Shown: positions 23,218 through 31,450, counted from the first letter of the stretch. The stretch is DNA of 38,986 nucleotides from DASVHS01 sp036390755 (GCA_036390755.1 DASWBH010000442.1:1-38986); one strand, 5' to 3'. A program made the numbers and translations. The notes: a model not told the origin generated them from the letters alone.

Positions 23218-23450
23218 GCGGTCAGGCGCAGCCTCAGGCGGGCCGAGTCCCGGGTGAGATGCGTTCCAGGCTGAAGCTCGAATGCATCTTCTCCAGTTGT
23301 GGTCGCCCCGCCGAGGAGAAGACACAGGCGCGCGAGCTCTTTGAATGAAGCGCCTTCACCTTCGATGATGACCTCGCGGCCTTCTGCGCGGATCGTCATC
23401 GGCGCGTGCGTCAACCCTTCGAGCGCCATGATGGCGAGGTCGTAGTTCAT
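23205..23450 (-). CDS. 81-residue small protein coupled to PTPS gene
   Basis: ATG 23450 shares a base with the stop of the PTPS gene (TGATG), so it is translationally coupled. The product has an N-terminal strand pair (MTIRAEGREVIIEGEG), a helix SFKELARLCLLLGG, and a final strand SARLRLRLTAQ. The strand-helix-strand layout with EGEGASFKELARL resembles the Imm32-like/small DUF proteins found in many genomes, but the resemblance is from memory and weak. No function is assigned. It converges on the CBS gene with a 13-bp overlap. Confidence 0.65.
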   Translation of the reverse strand: MNYDLAIMALEGLTHAPMTIRAEGREVIIEGEGASFKELARLCLLLGGATTTGEDAFELQPGTHLTRDSARLRLRLTAQDS

Positions 23451-23860
23451 CACTCATCCTCTCCGCGGTAGATCACCGAGTTCTTCTCGGTCTCCTCGAG
23501 CACGATCTCGTACAGTTTCCCTTCGGTGATCGCCGGATCGAGCTGCTGCCAGAAGCAGCGCGCGAGGTTCTCGGCCGTCGGCACGACGCCGCGCAGGAAA
23601 TCGACGTCCTCGTTCAGGTTGCGATGGTCGACGCGGTCGACCACGCGATCGCGAATGATGTCCTTCAGCTTCTTCAGATCGATCAGCATTCCGGTTTCCG
23701 GATCGACCTTTCCACGGACGCTCACCTGCACGAAGTAGTTGTGGCCGTGTCCCTTCGGGTTGTCGCACTTGTCATACGTGCGGCGGTTCCAATCGGCGTC
23801 GCGGTTCGGATTGTGGAGACGGTGTGCGGCGGAGAAGCTGAGTCGGGCAGTGACGATCAT
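23450..23860 (-). CDS. 6-pyruvoyltetrahydropterin synthase / QueD family protein
   Basis: These zinc enzymes convert 7,8-dihydroneopterin triphosphate to 6-pyruvoyl- or 6-carboxy-tetrahydropterin (biopterin or queuosine routes). The 136-residue protein has zinc ligands His13 (FSAAHRL), His38 and His40, and Cys32 in CDNPKGHGHNY, which is the motif form of animal PTPS rather than the shorter CxxxHGH of E. coli QueD. VDHRNLNEDVDFL and PTAENLARCFWQQL supply the rest of the active site. Specificity cannot be fixed from sequence. ATG 23860 is used (family start IVTARLSFSAAH); an in-frame TTG lies at 23869. It follows the pseudokinase gene by 9 nt. Confidence 0.9.
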   Translation of the reverse strand: MIVTARLSFSAAHRLHNPNRDADWNRRTYDKCDNPKGHGHNYFVQVSVRGKVDPETGMLIDLKKLKDIIRDRVVDRVDHRNLNEDVDFLRGVVPTAENLARCFWQQLDPAITEGKLYEIVLEETEKNSVIYRGEDE

Positions 23861-23869
23861 GAGGGTCAA

Positions 23870-26725
23870 TCAGATCACGACCTGCGCCAGCGCGGTGCGG
23901 ATGTCCTGCTGCGCCGCCGTTGCGGCGGTGCGGACCTTCTCGAAGCGTTCATCGCCCTTCAAATACGCGAACAGCGGATCGTTGAGGATGTAACTGGCCG
24001 TCGGCTCCTTGCGAGCGACGGCTTTCTCCAGCGATGCGAGCACCTTCTGGTTGTCTCCGAGAAGCACGTAAACCTCGGCCGCGCAGGTCCAGTAATCGTC
24101 ACCGGCAATCGACGCCTTCCCGGCAAGGTCCAGATCCTTCTGTGCGTCCGCCGCATTCTTCTGATGCGCGGCCATGTACGCCTTCAGCAGGTGGTAGCCG
24201 TACGTCGGATCGGACGATTGCAGTTTGTTGAGCTCGATGTCGGCGATCGGCAGCGAATGGATCAGGACGGAGATGCGGCCGATCTTCAGCGACAGCGCAG
24301 GGTTGTTCGGGACCTGCTCCTCGATCGTGTAGTAGCGGTCGACGGCGGGCTGCAGGCGGCCTGCGGCCGCGAGCTGGTCGGGCTCGTGAACCGTGACCTG
24401 GCCCGGCGGAACGCGCTGCAGAAGCGTCCGCGCGCGGTTGAATTCGTTCAGATCGCCGGCCGAAAGCGCGTAGCGCGCGACGTGCGTCAGCGCCTCGGTA
24501 TCGCCACCATTCTTCTTCAGAATGAGTTTGTATGCAGCGAATGCGGACTGCACGTCGCCATTCGACAACATCGTGCGCGCGACGAGTCGCGCCGCGTCCA
24601 TGTTCGTCGGGTCGATCGCGATGATCTGCTTCGCCGCTTCGGCCGCCTGTTGCACGTTGTCGTGCGTCGAGAAGTACCGCATCGCCAGGAGCTGGGCAGG
24701 CAGAAACGCCGGATCTGCGGCGACAGACGCCTTCAGCGATGCCTCTGCCTTTGCCGGATCGCTTGCTGTCGCCGTGATCGCGGCTGCGTATGCGTTGAGC
24801 GCCGCTGGATTCTGACTCACTCCGCGAATGGCGACGTTCGCGCGAGCAGCCACCCAGTCGAGCAGCGCACGGATTCCGCTCGCCGCATCGGGAACCGGAA
24901 CGGCGGCAGCGGCGGACGGACCCTGCGGCAGCATCTCCGGGCCTGCTGTTCCGGTCCGAATCGTCGCGCCGATCGAGGTGGCATCGGTGGCGGGCGTGTC
25001 GCTGATCTGCACGCCGCTCGCGCCGCGCAGGATGTCCATTGAGGCGAGGCGGATCGCGTTCGCACGATCGGCGAGAGCGGGATCGTTTCCCTCCACCGTA
25101 ATCGGATTGATCACGACCTTCGCAGCTCGCGGCGCCTGCTGCACCCGTTTCGGCACTTCGCTCGCGGTCGTCGCGTGATCTACGGGACGTCTGCGAAGCA
25201 GCGCCGCAGCGGCGGCGGCGATGACGACGAGCACGACAGCAGCGGCAATGAGGCCGATGTTGCGCGTGCGGCGCTTTCTCGTCGCATCGAGTGCCGCCTG
25301 CATTTCGACTTCCGCTTCCGCTTCATCGGCCTCGAGCTCGGTCGATGGCGCGGCCACGGGTGGCTCGGACGGCACGATCGTGTAGAGCTTCACACCTGAA
25401 CGCGCTCCGGCGTCACGGATACGCACGGCGCCCGTTTTGCCGCGTTTCAGAAAGTCTTCGGTGATGTGCAGCGTTCGCGGCGGCAATTGCGAAAGGATCT
25501 CTTCGGCACGCGTCACTCCCTGGCCGGCGACGACGCCGTCTTTCGCGACGACATTACCCGCGTGCAGAAGCATGCGAACCTGGACCGGTTCTCCGCTCTG
25601 CTGATCCGGTGTGAAGTCGAACTCGCCCTTGCGCGCCGCCTCGAGCGCGTTCTCCACGTTCGGCATCTCCGCCACCATGCGCGTGCCGAATGGATCGAGC
25701 ACCTGCCCATTGAACAGATACACCGCTTCGCCCAGGATCTGCTGCATGCGGGCGGACGCGCGGCTGGCCGCGGCCGGATCAGCAGCGGCAAGCTGTTCGT
25801 AATCGGCGACTTCGCCGATCAACAGGATCGCTTGCTTCGTCGACGGATCCTGCGCCGCAGTCGCCGTTCCGGACGCACGAGCGACCAATTCCGCGGCGAA
25901 CTTCGGCGCCTCCGGATCGGCTTTGGCGATGTTCTCGAGAAGAGTCTTCGCGTCCTTCTCGCGCCGGAACTGGTCCTTGAACAGGCAGCGGCCGAGGATC
26001 CCGAGGATCGCCTTGTCGATCGTAGGATTGAACGTCGCAGGTGAGGCGGGCTGGGCCTCGACGATCCTGCGGGCGAAGTCGGCTGCGCTCTGCGCCTGGA
26101 ACGGCAGCTTGCCCGTGCTCATCTCGTACATCACGACACCTGCGGAGTAGATGTCGGTGCGAGCCTCGACCGGTTGATTGATGATCTGCTCGGGGGCCAT
26201 GTACGCGACGCAACGCGGGTCGCCGCCCTTCTGCTGATACATCGCCGACACGCTGCCCGGCTTGAGCAGCAGGTTCGACATGTTGAAGCCGCCGATCTTG
26301 ATCTGCGCGTCCGGCGTCACCATGACCGAGTCGCCGTTGAGATTCGTGTGGACGAGACCCTTGGTGTGGAGGTACTTCACTCCGTTGACGAGCTGATACG
26401 CGAGGCGGAAGAAGTCGGTGCGCGACAGCGGCTTCCCGTTCACGTACTTCGAGATCGGCAGCACCTCGATCATCGACATGACCATCACGAGGTTGTCGCC
26501 GATCGGCACGATCTCCAGGATCGGAACGAGAAACGTGTGATACAGCGCCGCAGCGACGCGCACTTCGCGAATGAGGCTCTCTCGCCGGCCGGGGTCCTTC
26601 GGCAGTTGTTTGCTGAGAATCTTCAGCGCGACCGCGCGGCCGTTGCGCGTGTCCTCACCTTTCCAGACGGACGACCCGATTCGCTCCCCGATGCGATAAG
26701 GACCCGTCGCCTCGGTCGCTGACAT
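23870..26725 (-). CDS. Pseudokinase with degenerate cyclase-like domain, membrane helix and TPR repeats
   Basis: This 951-residue protein is built like a bacterial Ser/Thr kinase: a kinase-fold domain (residues ~10-265), a class III nucleotide-cyclase-like domain (~298-450), a membrane helix (~490-510) and a periplasmic half with TPR-type repeats (~600-930). The kinase domain keeps Lys35 (VALKIL), the APE motif at 177-179 and the Asp191 region, but HRD is HTN (126-128) and DFG is GFN (146-148). Both catalytic aspartates are lost, and the glycine loop is poor (IGSSVW). The cyclase-like part has EVADYE and DPFGTRM where metal aspartates are expected, and HAGNVVAKDGVVAGQGV. It should be a signalling scaffold rather than an enzyme. 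TATAAT lies 6 nt before the ATG with no ribosome binding site. Confidence 0.9.
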   Translation of the reverse strand: MSATEATGPYRIGERIGSSVWKGEDTRNGRAVALKILSKQLPKDPGRRESLIREVRVAAALYHTFLVPILEIVPIGDNLVMVMSMIEVLPISKYVNGKPLSRTDFFRLAYQLVNGVKYLHTKGLVHTNLNGDSVMVTPDAQIKIGGFNMSNLLLKPGSVSAMYQQKGGDPRCVAYMAPEQIINQPVEARTDIYSAGVVMYEMSTGKLPFQAQSAADFARRIVEAQPASPATFNPTIDKAILGILGRCLFKDQFRREKDAKTLLENIAKADPEAPKFAAELVARASGTATAAQDPSTKQAILLIGEVADYEQLAAADPAAASRASARMQQILGEAVYLFNGQVLDPFGTRMVAEMPNVENALEAARKGEFDFTPDQQSGEPVQVRMLLHAGNVVAKDGVVAGQGVTRAEEILSQLPPRTLHITEDFLKRGKTGAVRIRDAGARSGVKLYTIVPSEPPVAAPSTELEADEAEAEVEMQAALDATRKRRTRNIGLIAAAVVLVVIAAAAAALLRRRPVDHATTASEVPKRVQQAPRAAKVVINPITVEGNDPALADRANAIRLASMDILRGASGVQISDTPATDATSIGATIRTGTAGPEMLPQGPSAAAAVPVPDAASGIRALLDWVAARANVAIRGVSQNPAALNAYAAAITATASDPAKAEASLKASVAADPAFLPAQLLAMRYFSTHDNVQQAAEAAKQIIAIDPTNMDAARLVARTMLSNGDVQSAFAAYKLILKKNGGDTEALTHVARYALSAGDLNEFNRARTLLQRVPPGQVTVHEPDQLAAAGRLQPAVDRYYTIEEQVPNNPALSLKIGRISVLIHSLPIADIELNKLQSSDPTYGYHLLKAYMAAHQKNAADAQKDLDLAGKASIAGDDYWTCAAEVYVLLGDNQKVLASLEKAVARKEPTASYILNDPLFAYLKGDERFEKVRTAATAAQQDIRTALAQVVI

Positions 26726-26731
26726 GAATCG

Positions 26732-26737
26732 ATTATA
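26732..26737 (-). promoter_or_regulatory. Consensus -10 box before the pseudokinase gene
   Basis: A perfect TATAAT on the minus strand ends 6 nt before the ATG and includes the stop codon (TAA) of the biotin carrier gene. No Shine-Dalgarno is present. It suggests a leaderless or near-leaderless transcript starting at the pseudokinase gene. Confidence 0.5.
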
Positions 26738-27239
26738 GGGGTTCGCCGATGTGCACCAGATCGGCGCCGCTGTCTACGGTATCGCCCGGCGAGACGAAGA
26801 TCTGATCGACGAACCCGTCGACCGGCGCAACGATCTCGTTCTCCATCTTCATCGCTTCGAGGATGAGCAGGCCCGCGCCTTTCTGCACTGGCGCGCCTTT
26901 TTCGACAAGCACCCGGACGACGCGGCCGGGCATCAGCGCTTTCACGACGCCTCCGGCCGCGAATCCTTCGTCAGTGCGGCGGCGCCGAAGCGCGAGCGGA
27001 TCGATGACCTCGACGTGAATCGTCGTGCCGGCGAGCGTCACAGAATGCTGAGTACCTTCGCGATGGTGAATCAGCGAGTACTGCGTTCCGTCGCGCAATC
27101 GCAGCGAGCGCACGAACATGCCCACGGGAACGAAGTCGGCTTCGAGTGAGCGATCACCGATGCGCACGCGATATGCGCTGCCGTGCCGCTCGACCTCGAC
27201 CTCGATATCGTCGCCGTCCTGCCGCGCGACAAACTTCAC
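26733..27239 (-). CDS. Biotin carrier (biotinyl/lipoyl-domain) subunit of an acyl-CoA carboxylase
   Basis: The 168-residue protein ends in a biotinyl domain (~95-168) with the biotinylation site EAMKMEN (Lys131) flanked by VEKGAPVQKGAGLLIL and DGFVDQIFVSPGDTV. The EAMKMEN form is typical of propionyl-, methylcrotonyl- or pyruvate carboxylase-type carriers. The N-terminal ~90 residues form a strand-rich linker domain like the BT domain of such alpha subunits. GTG 27239 overlaps the stop of the biotin carboxylase in GTGA, so the two subunits are made together. It seems to be an alpha chain split in two. No carboxyltransferase gene is in the window. Confidence 0.9.
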   Translation of the reverse strand: MKFVARQDGDDIEVEVERHGSAYRVRIGDRSLEADFVPVGMFVRSLRLRDGTQYSLIHHREGTQHSVTLAGTTIHVEVIDPLALRRRRTDEGFAAGGVVKALMPGRVVRVLVEKGAPVQKGAGLLILEAMKMENEIVAPVDGFVDQIFVSPGDTVDSGADLVHIGEPL

Positions 27240-28726
27240 CGCAGCCCCTCGGCACGTCCGGCGCGCTTCCACGCCGATCCGCTGTCATCGGGCAGCCGAA
27301 CGTTCTGAGACTCTTCGAAAGCCATGATCGCTGCCGCAGCGATGGCCGCGTCGCGAACGCCGTCGCCTGCAGCGCCACTGCTGAAGTCGATCTGCGGCAG
27401 GAGACGATCGATGAATCCCGTATCGAAGTTCCCGGCAACGAAGTCGGGGTTGTCCATGATCGACGTGAAGAACGGGATGCTCGTCTCGATCCCTTCGACG
27501 CGATACTCGGTCAGCGCACGCTTCATGCGCGCGATGGCCTCTTCGCGGGTCGCGCCGTGGCAGACGAGCTTCGACAGCATCGGATCGTAGAAGACCGGGA
27601 CCGTGTAGCCGGCATAGACGCCGTTCTCGTTCCGAACGCCCGGTCCCTGCGGCAGGTTGATGTAGCGGATCAGTCCCGGTGACGGCGCGAACTTGCGTGC
27701 AGGATCTTCAGCGTAGATGCGGCACTCGATCGCGTGACCGTTCGGCGCCAGGTCGCTCTGCTCGACGCCGAGCTTCTCGCCCTGCGCGATCCGCAGCTGC
27801 TCCTTGACGATGTCGACACCCCAGACCATCTCTGTGACAGGGTGCTCGACCTGCAGCCGCGTGTTCATCTCGAGGAAATAGAACTGCCGGTCGGGCCCCA
27901 TGAGGCACTCGATCGTTCCGGCGGAGTAGTAGTTGACTGCGCGCGCCGCCTGAACCGCCATCTTGCCGAGGCGTTCGCGGAGCCCGGCGTCGACGACGGG
28001 CGACGGACACTCCTCGACGACCTTCTGATGCCGCCGCTGCAGCGTGCATTCGCGTTCGCCGAGGTGAATGAGGTTGCCGTGCTGATCGCCGAGGATCTGC
28101 ACTTCGATGTGCCGCGGGGACGCGACGAATTTCTCCGCGTAAATGGAGCCGTCGCCGAAAAATGATTGTGCCTCGCTCGTGACACGTTCGAAGAGCGAGC
28201 GCAGATCGGACTCGCGCTCGACGAGCCGCATGCCCTTCCCGCCGCCGCCCGCGCTCGCCTTGATCATGATCGGATAGCCGGCGCTGCGGCCGAATTGGAC
28301 GATCTCGTCGACCGACTTCACAGCTTCAGTGAGTCCCGGCACGACCGGCACGCCCGCCGCCGTCATCCGCTGACGGCTCTCCGTCTTCGAGCCCATGGCT
28401 TCGATCGATTCCGGCGAAGGTCCGACGAACAGCAGGCCCGCGTCGCGACAGGCCCGCGCGAAGCCCGCGTTCTCGGCGAGGAAGCCGTAGCCCGGATGCA
28501 CCGCACCGGCTCCGGTTTTCTTCGCGGCGTCGAGGATGCGATCGATGCGCAGGTAACTCTCGCGGGACGGTGCGGGACCGATCGGCATCGCCTGATCGGC
28601 GTAGGCGACGTGCATCGCGGAGCGATCGGCGTCGGAGTAAACCGCGACCGTCGAGTAGCCCATCTCGCGGCACGCGCGGATGATGCGCACCGCGATCTCG
28701 CCGCGATTCGCGATCAGCACCTTCAC
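27236..28726 (-). CDS. accC: Biotin carboxylase subunit of an acyl-CoA carboxylase
   Basis: This is an ATP-grasp enzyme that carboxylates biotin on the carrier encoded next. Visible blocks are KVLIANRGEIAVRIIRACRE, GYGFLAENAGFA, the ATP loop GGGGKGMRLV, HIEVQILGDQHGN, ERECTLQRRHQKVVEE and the active-site EMNTRLQVEHPVTEMVWG. About 496 residues, longer than the ~450 of AccC, with an Ala-rich C-terminal extension, which fits the N-terminal part of propionyl/methylcrotonyl-CoA carboxylase alpha chains. GTG 28726 is chosen: it gives the usual VKVLIANRGE start and lies 7 nt after TACAAT. An ATG at 28735 overlaps that box. The paralogue used for fatty acid synthesis may lie elsewhere. Confidence 0.94.
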   Translation of the reverse strand: MKVLIANRGEIAVRIIRACREMGYSTVAVYSDADRSAMHVAYADQAMPIGPAPSRESYLRIDRILDAAKKTGAGAVHPGYGFLAENAGFARACRDAGLLFVGPSPESIEAMGSKTESRQRMTAAGVPVVPGLTEAVKSVDEIVQFGRSAGYPIMIKASAGGGGKGMRLVERESDLRSLFERVTSEAQSFFGDGSIYAEKFVASPRHIEVQILGDQHGNLIHLGERECTLQRRHQKVVEECPSPVVDAGLRERLGKMAVQAARAVNYYSAGTIECLMGPDRQFYFLEMNTRLQVEHPVTEMVWGVDIVKEQLRIAQGEKLGVEQSDLAPNGHAIECRIYAEDPARKFAPSPGLIRYINLPQGPGVRNENGVYAGYTVPVFYDPMLSKLVCHGATREEAIARMKRALTEYRVEGIETSIPFFTSIMDNPDFVAGNFDTGFIDRLLPQIDFSSGAAGDGVRDAAIAAAAIMAFEESQNVRLPDDSGSAWKRAGRAEGLR

Positions 28727-28733
28727 GGCGCGC

Positions 28734-28761
28734 ATTGTAGTGGAGTGCGCAGTGATACGAT
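28734..28761. promoter_or_regulatory. Compact divergent promoter region between biotin carboxylase and small helical protein genes
   Basis: On the minus strand TACAAT (28739-28734) precedes GTG 28726 by 7 nt. On the plus strand TACGAT (28756-28761) precedes ATG 28771 by 9 nt. The two starts are only 44 bp apart and neither has a Shine-Dalgarno, so both messages would be leaderless and their polymerases would compete for one site. Confidence 0.45.
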
Positions 28762-28770
28762 TCGCGCGCG

Positions 28771-29091
28771 ATGGCGGAGAGTGCGGTCCAGGATCAGAAG
28801 GCGCAGATTCTGTCGAGCGTTGTCCAGACGCTGCTCGACGATCTGAAGAAAGGCAACGGCGACAAGGACCGGCGGCGGCAGGTCGAAGAGTGGATGCGCA
28901 CGCTCGCCGAGAAGTATCCCGAGTTCAACATCGAAACGGGACTGCGCGATTACTACCTTGCCGAGGCGGAGCGCTTACGCGGTGACTTCGAGAAGGCGAC
29001 CGAGTTGTCGGACAAGCTGATGCTCGGGAGAAACATCGAGTCGTTCCTCGACCGCGCCGCGGAGTACGACCGAAGAATCGCCGAGCGCTAG
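28771..29091 (+). CDS. Small helical protein of unknown function
   Basis: The 106-residue soluble protein is almost all helix and highly charged: AESAVQDQKAQILSSVVQTL, a Lys/Asp-rich turn (KKGNGDKDRRRQ), EEWMRTLAEKYPEFNI, RDYYLAEAERLRGDFEKATE and a final helix ending RRIAER. No signal peptide, membrane helix or known motif is seen. ATG 28771 has no Shine-Dalgarno but a TACGAT box 9 nt upstream. It is divergent from the biotin carboxylase gene and converges on tRNA-Leu, with a REP-like repeat at its stop codon. Confidence 0.75.
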   Translation: MAESAVQDQKAQILSSVVQTLLDDLKKGNGDKDRRRQVEEWMRTLAEKYPEFNIETGLRDYYLAEAERLRGDFEKATELSDKLMLGRNIESFLDRAAEYDRRIAER

Positions 29092-29123
29092 TCATTCTGA
29101 GCCGCGAAGACGGCGAAGATGAC
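29091..29123. repeat. Short copy of the REP-like dispersed repeat
   Basis: GTCATTC.GAGCCGCG.AGACGGCGA matches the left arm of the palindrome at 5253-5278 at all but two positions. The copy is closed by GATGAC, so GTCAT pairs with ATGAC at the ends in a small hairpin. It starts on the last base of the preceding stop codon and ends 2 bp from the tRNA-Leu 3' end, in a convergent gap where a bidirectional terminator would be useful. Confidence 0.7.
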
Positions 29124-29125
29124 TG

Positions 29126-29210
<85 letters not shown>

Positions 29211-29230
29211 AGGCGATTCAAAGAAACCGC

Positions 29231-29515
29231 TTACTTCTTCGGTGCCGTAGGCGCGGCAGGTGCTCCGCTCATGACCGAGCTGCGCGGGCGCGCCTGCAGC
29301 ACCGCGAGCGCCATCGAGGTGATGACGAACAGGATGAAGAACGCGGTCGTCAACTTGTGCAACAGCGTCGTCGCGCCGCGCGCGCCGAACGCCGTCTGAG
29401 ATCCTCCGCCACCGAACGCGCCGGCCAGATCCGCCCCCTTGCCCTGCTGGACGAGGACGACGAGGATCAGGAACAGGCTGATGATGACGTGCAGAATGAC
29501 GAGCAGTACGATCAT
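29231..29515 (-). CDS. secG: Preprotein translocase subunit SecG
   Basis: SecG is the small subunit of the SecYEG channel. The 94-residue protein has two membrane helices: IVLLVILHVIISLFLILVVL (2-21) and a second from about 54 to 72 (KLTTAFFILFVITSMALAVL). Between them is the signature QQGKGADLAGAFGGGGSQTAFG. The tail is Pro/Ala-rich. GGAG 5 nt before ATG 29515 is a good ribosome binding site. It is downstream of tpiA, a common arrangement, and upstream of tRNA-Leu. A 9-bp inverted repeat (29540-29548 / 29590-29598) spans the tpiA-secG gap. Confidence 0.96.
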   Translation of the reverse strand: MIVLLVILHVIISLFLILVVLVQQGKGADLAGAFGGGGSQTAFGARGATTLLHKLTTAFFILFVITSMALAVLQARPRSSVMSGAPAAPTAPKK

Positions 29516-29589
29516 GGAGTCTCCGGTGCCCTGCTGCTAACCCGCTGAGCCGACGAATTCTTCCCGTAAGAGCGAGTCAAGTCAAGCTG

Positions 29590-30336
29590 TCAGCGGGTGC
29601 CGTTCATCGCCCCCAGAATCGCCAGAAACTTGCTCGAGTCGAGGCTCGCACCGCCAACCAGATACCCATCGATCCGGCCGTTCGCCTGCAGGTCATGCAC
29701 GTTGTCCGGCGTCACGCTGCCGCCGTAGAGCACCGGCAGGTCCTTCGCGTACCGCACGGGCCAGAATCGCTGGAGGGCGTCCCGGATCTGCGCGACTGTC
29801 TCGGCCACCATCACGCCACTTGCATTCCTCCCGGTTCCGATCGCCCAGACCGGCTCGTACGCGATCACGATCTCCGCTGCCTCCTCCAGCCCCGCTTCGG
29901 CCGCGGCGCGGAGCTGCCCGGCCAGAAATGTCGCGACGTGGCCGGCGTCGCGCGTTCTGAGCTCTTCGCCGATGCAGAGGATCGGCGTCAGCCCGGCTGC
30001 GATGGCGACGGCCAGCTTGCGCGCGACCACGACGTCCGACTCGCCGTAGAGGCCTCGCCGCTCCGAGTGGCCGATGATGACGTGGTTCGCACCGCAGTCG
30101 CGGATCATCGCCGGCGCCACTTCGCCGGTGTACGCGCCCTTCTCGTGATCCGCGCAGTTCTGCGCCGCGACGGGAAGTCGCGTGCGCGACGAGATCTCGC
30201 GGATGTACGGAAACGGCGGCGCGATGACGACGCGCACGTCGCCCGCCGCAGCGCCTCCGAGGGCGTCGAGATAGACGACGGTGCCGCCGGGCGGGAGGTT
30301 CATCTTCCAGTTGGCGATCAAATATCGATTGGCCAT
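29590..30336 (-). CDS. tpiA: Triosephosphate isomerase
   Basis: TpiA interconverts dihydroxyacetone phosphate and glyceraldehyde 3-phosphate in glycolysis and gluconeogenesis. The 248-residue barrel has all catalytic residues: Lys11 in IANWKMN, His90 in IIGHSERR and Glu161 in AYEPVWAIGTG (the flexible loop follows), plus the phosphate-binding YGGSVTPDN. ATG 30336 is the family start and lies 2 nt after the GGDEF gene stop, so translation may be coupled. A 17-residue in-frame extension upstream lies within the GGDEF gene end and is rejected. Confidence 0.97.
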   Translation of the reverse strand: MANRYLIANWKMNLPPGGTVVYLDALGGAAAGDVRVVIAPPFPYIREISSRTRLPVAAQNCADHEKGAYTGEVAPAMIRDCGANHVIIGHSERRGLYGESDVVVARKLAVAIAAGLTPILCIGEELRTRDAGHVATFLAGQLRAAAEAGLEEAAEIVIAYEPVWAIGTGRNASGVMVAETVAQIRDALQRFWPVRYAKDLPVLYGGSVTPDNVHDLQANGRIDGYLVGGASLDSSKFLAILGAMNGTR

Positions 30337-30338
30337 GA

Positions 30339-31433
30339 TCAAAGGTTGAATCGATTCTTTCCCTGACGTTTGGCATCGTACAGACATGCGTCGGCGCGAC
30401 GCACGATGTCGTTGAACGACACATCGGCGGGCTGAAACTGCGCGACGCCGATCGAGACCGTGCAGCGGATCACACCTTCTTCATCGGATGCGATCGTCAT
30501 GTCCTCGACCTGCTTCAGGATGCGTTCCGCGACTTTCGCCGCACCTGCGGAATCGGTGTGCGGAAGGATCACCGCGAATTCGTCGCCGCCGAATCTCGCC
30601 ACTGAATCGGGCGTGCGCAGCGATTCCCGGATCGTGCCGCAAAGCTCCGACAGCACCACGTCGCCCATGACGTGGCCGAATGTATCGTTGATCTCCTTGA
30701 AGTTGTCGACATCGATGACGAGCAGCGACAGCGGCACGTTGTACACGCGACATCGTTCCATCTCGGAGGTCAGCTGGCGGCGGAAATAGCGCCGGTTCGG
30801 AACGCCGGTGAGGTCGTCCACGTCGGCGAGGCTGAGGATCTTCGCGCGAGCACGCAGGTTGTCGAGAAGCATCGAGACCTGCATCGCGAAGATCTCCACG
30901 ACGTGACGCTCATCATCATTGAACGGAGGATCCCTGCGGCAGACGAGCACGAGCCCGGCGGTGCGGTTCTCCTGCTTCAAGACCGAGTGCACGTCGTGAT
31001 CGACGCCGGCGGGCGACGTACCCGGTCGAAGCACCGCCCGCTCGTCTTTCACGATCACGTCGTTCGTCGTGAACTCCGGTGGGATGACGCTTCGCAACAC
31101 CGTGCGTACGCGGCTGACGAGCGCGTCGCTGAGATGGCGCCCCGCGTCGGCGCGCGTCGTGATGTAGAGGTCGAGGTGCTGCTCGAGCATGACGGCCGCG
31201 CCAACGTCAAACGGAACGGCGCCGGCCAGCGTACCAAGAGCGTGGCTGAACAAATCCGCGGCCGATTCGCTGTGAGCGAGACGCGTGAGCTCCTGGACGA
31301 GCGCCAGAACTCCGGCGATCTGCGGAGGACGACTGGTTCGAGCCGGATCGCGGGACTCAGGTCCTTCGCCAGAAGTGTTCACGCTTGAGCCGGTTCCATC
31401 ATCCGACAACTCAGGGCGGCCCTGCAACGGCAC
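30339..31433 (-). CDS. GAF-GGDEF diguanylate cyclase
   Basis: This is a 364-residue cytoplasmic signalling protein: an unstructured start (1-38), a GAF-like sensor domain (~45-190) and a GGDEF domain (~200-364). The active site GGDEF is intact at 282-286 (ARFGGDEFAVIL), with DVDDLTGVPNRRYF and FKEINDTFGHVMGD as usual. An inhibitory I-site RTPD (273-276) lies five residues before GGDEF, so product inhibition by cyclic di-GMP is expected. The start is uncertain: GTG 31433 is 1 bp from the promoter of the divergent operon, and a TTG (31427) or GTG (31382) further in is possible. c-di-GMP often controls pili and exopolysaccharide, both encoded nearby. Confidence 0.94.
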   Translation of the reverse strand: MPLQGRPELSDDGTGSSVNTSGEGPESRDPARTSRPPQIAGVLALVQELTRLAHSESAADLFSHALGTLAGAVPFDVGAAVMLEQHLDLYITTRADAGRHLSDALVSRVRTVLRSVIPPEFTTNDVIVKDERAVLRPGTSPAGVDHDVHSVLKQENRTAGLVLVCRRDPPFNDDERHVVEIFAMQVSMLLDNLRARAKILSLADVDDLTGVPNRRYFRRQLTSEMERCRVYNVPLSLLVIDVDNFKEINDTFGHVMGDVVLSELCGTIRESLRTPDSVARFGGDEFAVILPHTDSAGAAKVAERILKQVEDMTIASDEEGVIRCTVSIGVAQFQPADVSFNDIVRRADACLYDAKRQGKNRFNL

Positions 31434-31434
31434 A

Positions 31435-31440
31435 TATAAT
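31435..31440 (+). promoter_or_regulatory. Consensus -10 box of the envelope-glycan operon
   Basis: A perfect TATAAT ends 10 nt before ATG 31451 of the PIG-L/glycosyltransferase gene. There is no Shine-Dalgarno and no good -35. The box directly abuts the GTG start of the divergent diguanylate cyclase gene. Confidence 0.5.
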
Positions 31441-31450
31441 CGAGCCCGAC

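Noticed and set aside
29540..29598. 9-bp inverted repeat (ACCCGCTGA / TCAGCGGGT) spanning the tpiA-secG gap
   Set aside because: Arms are separated by 41 nt and one overlaps the tpiA stop; stability is doubtful and chance occurrence is possible.
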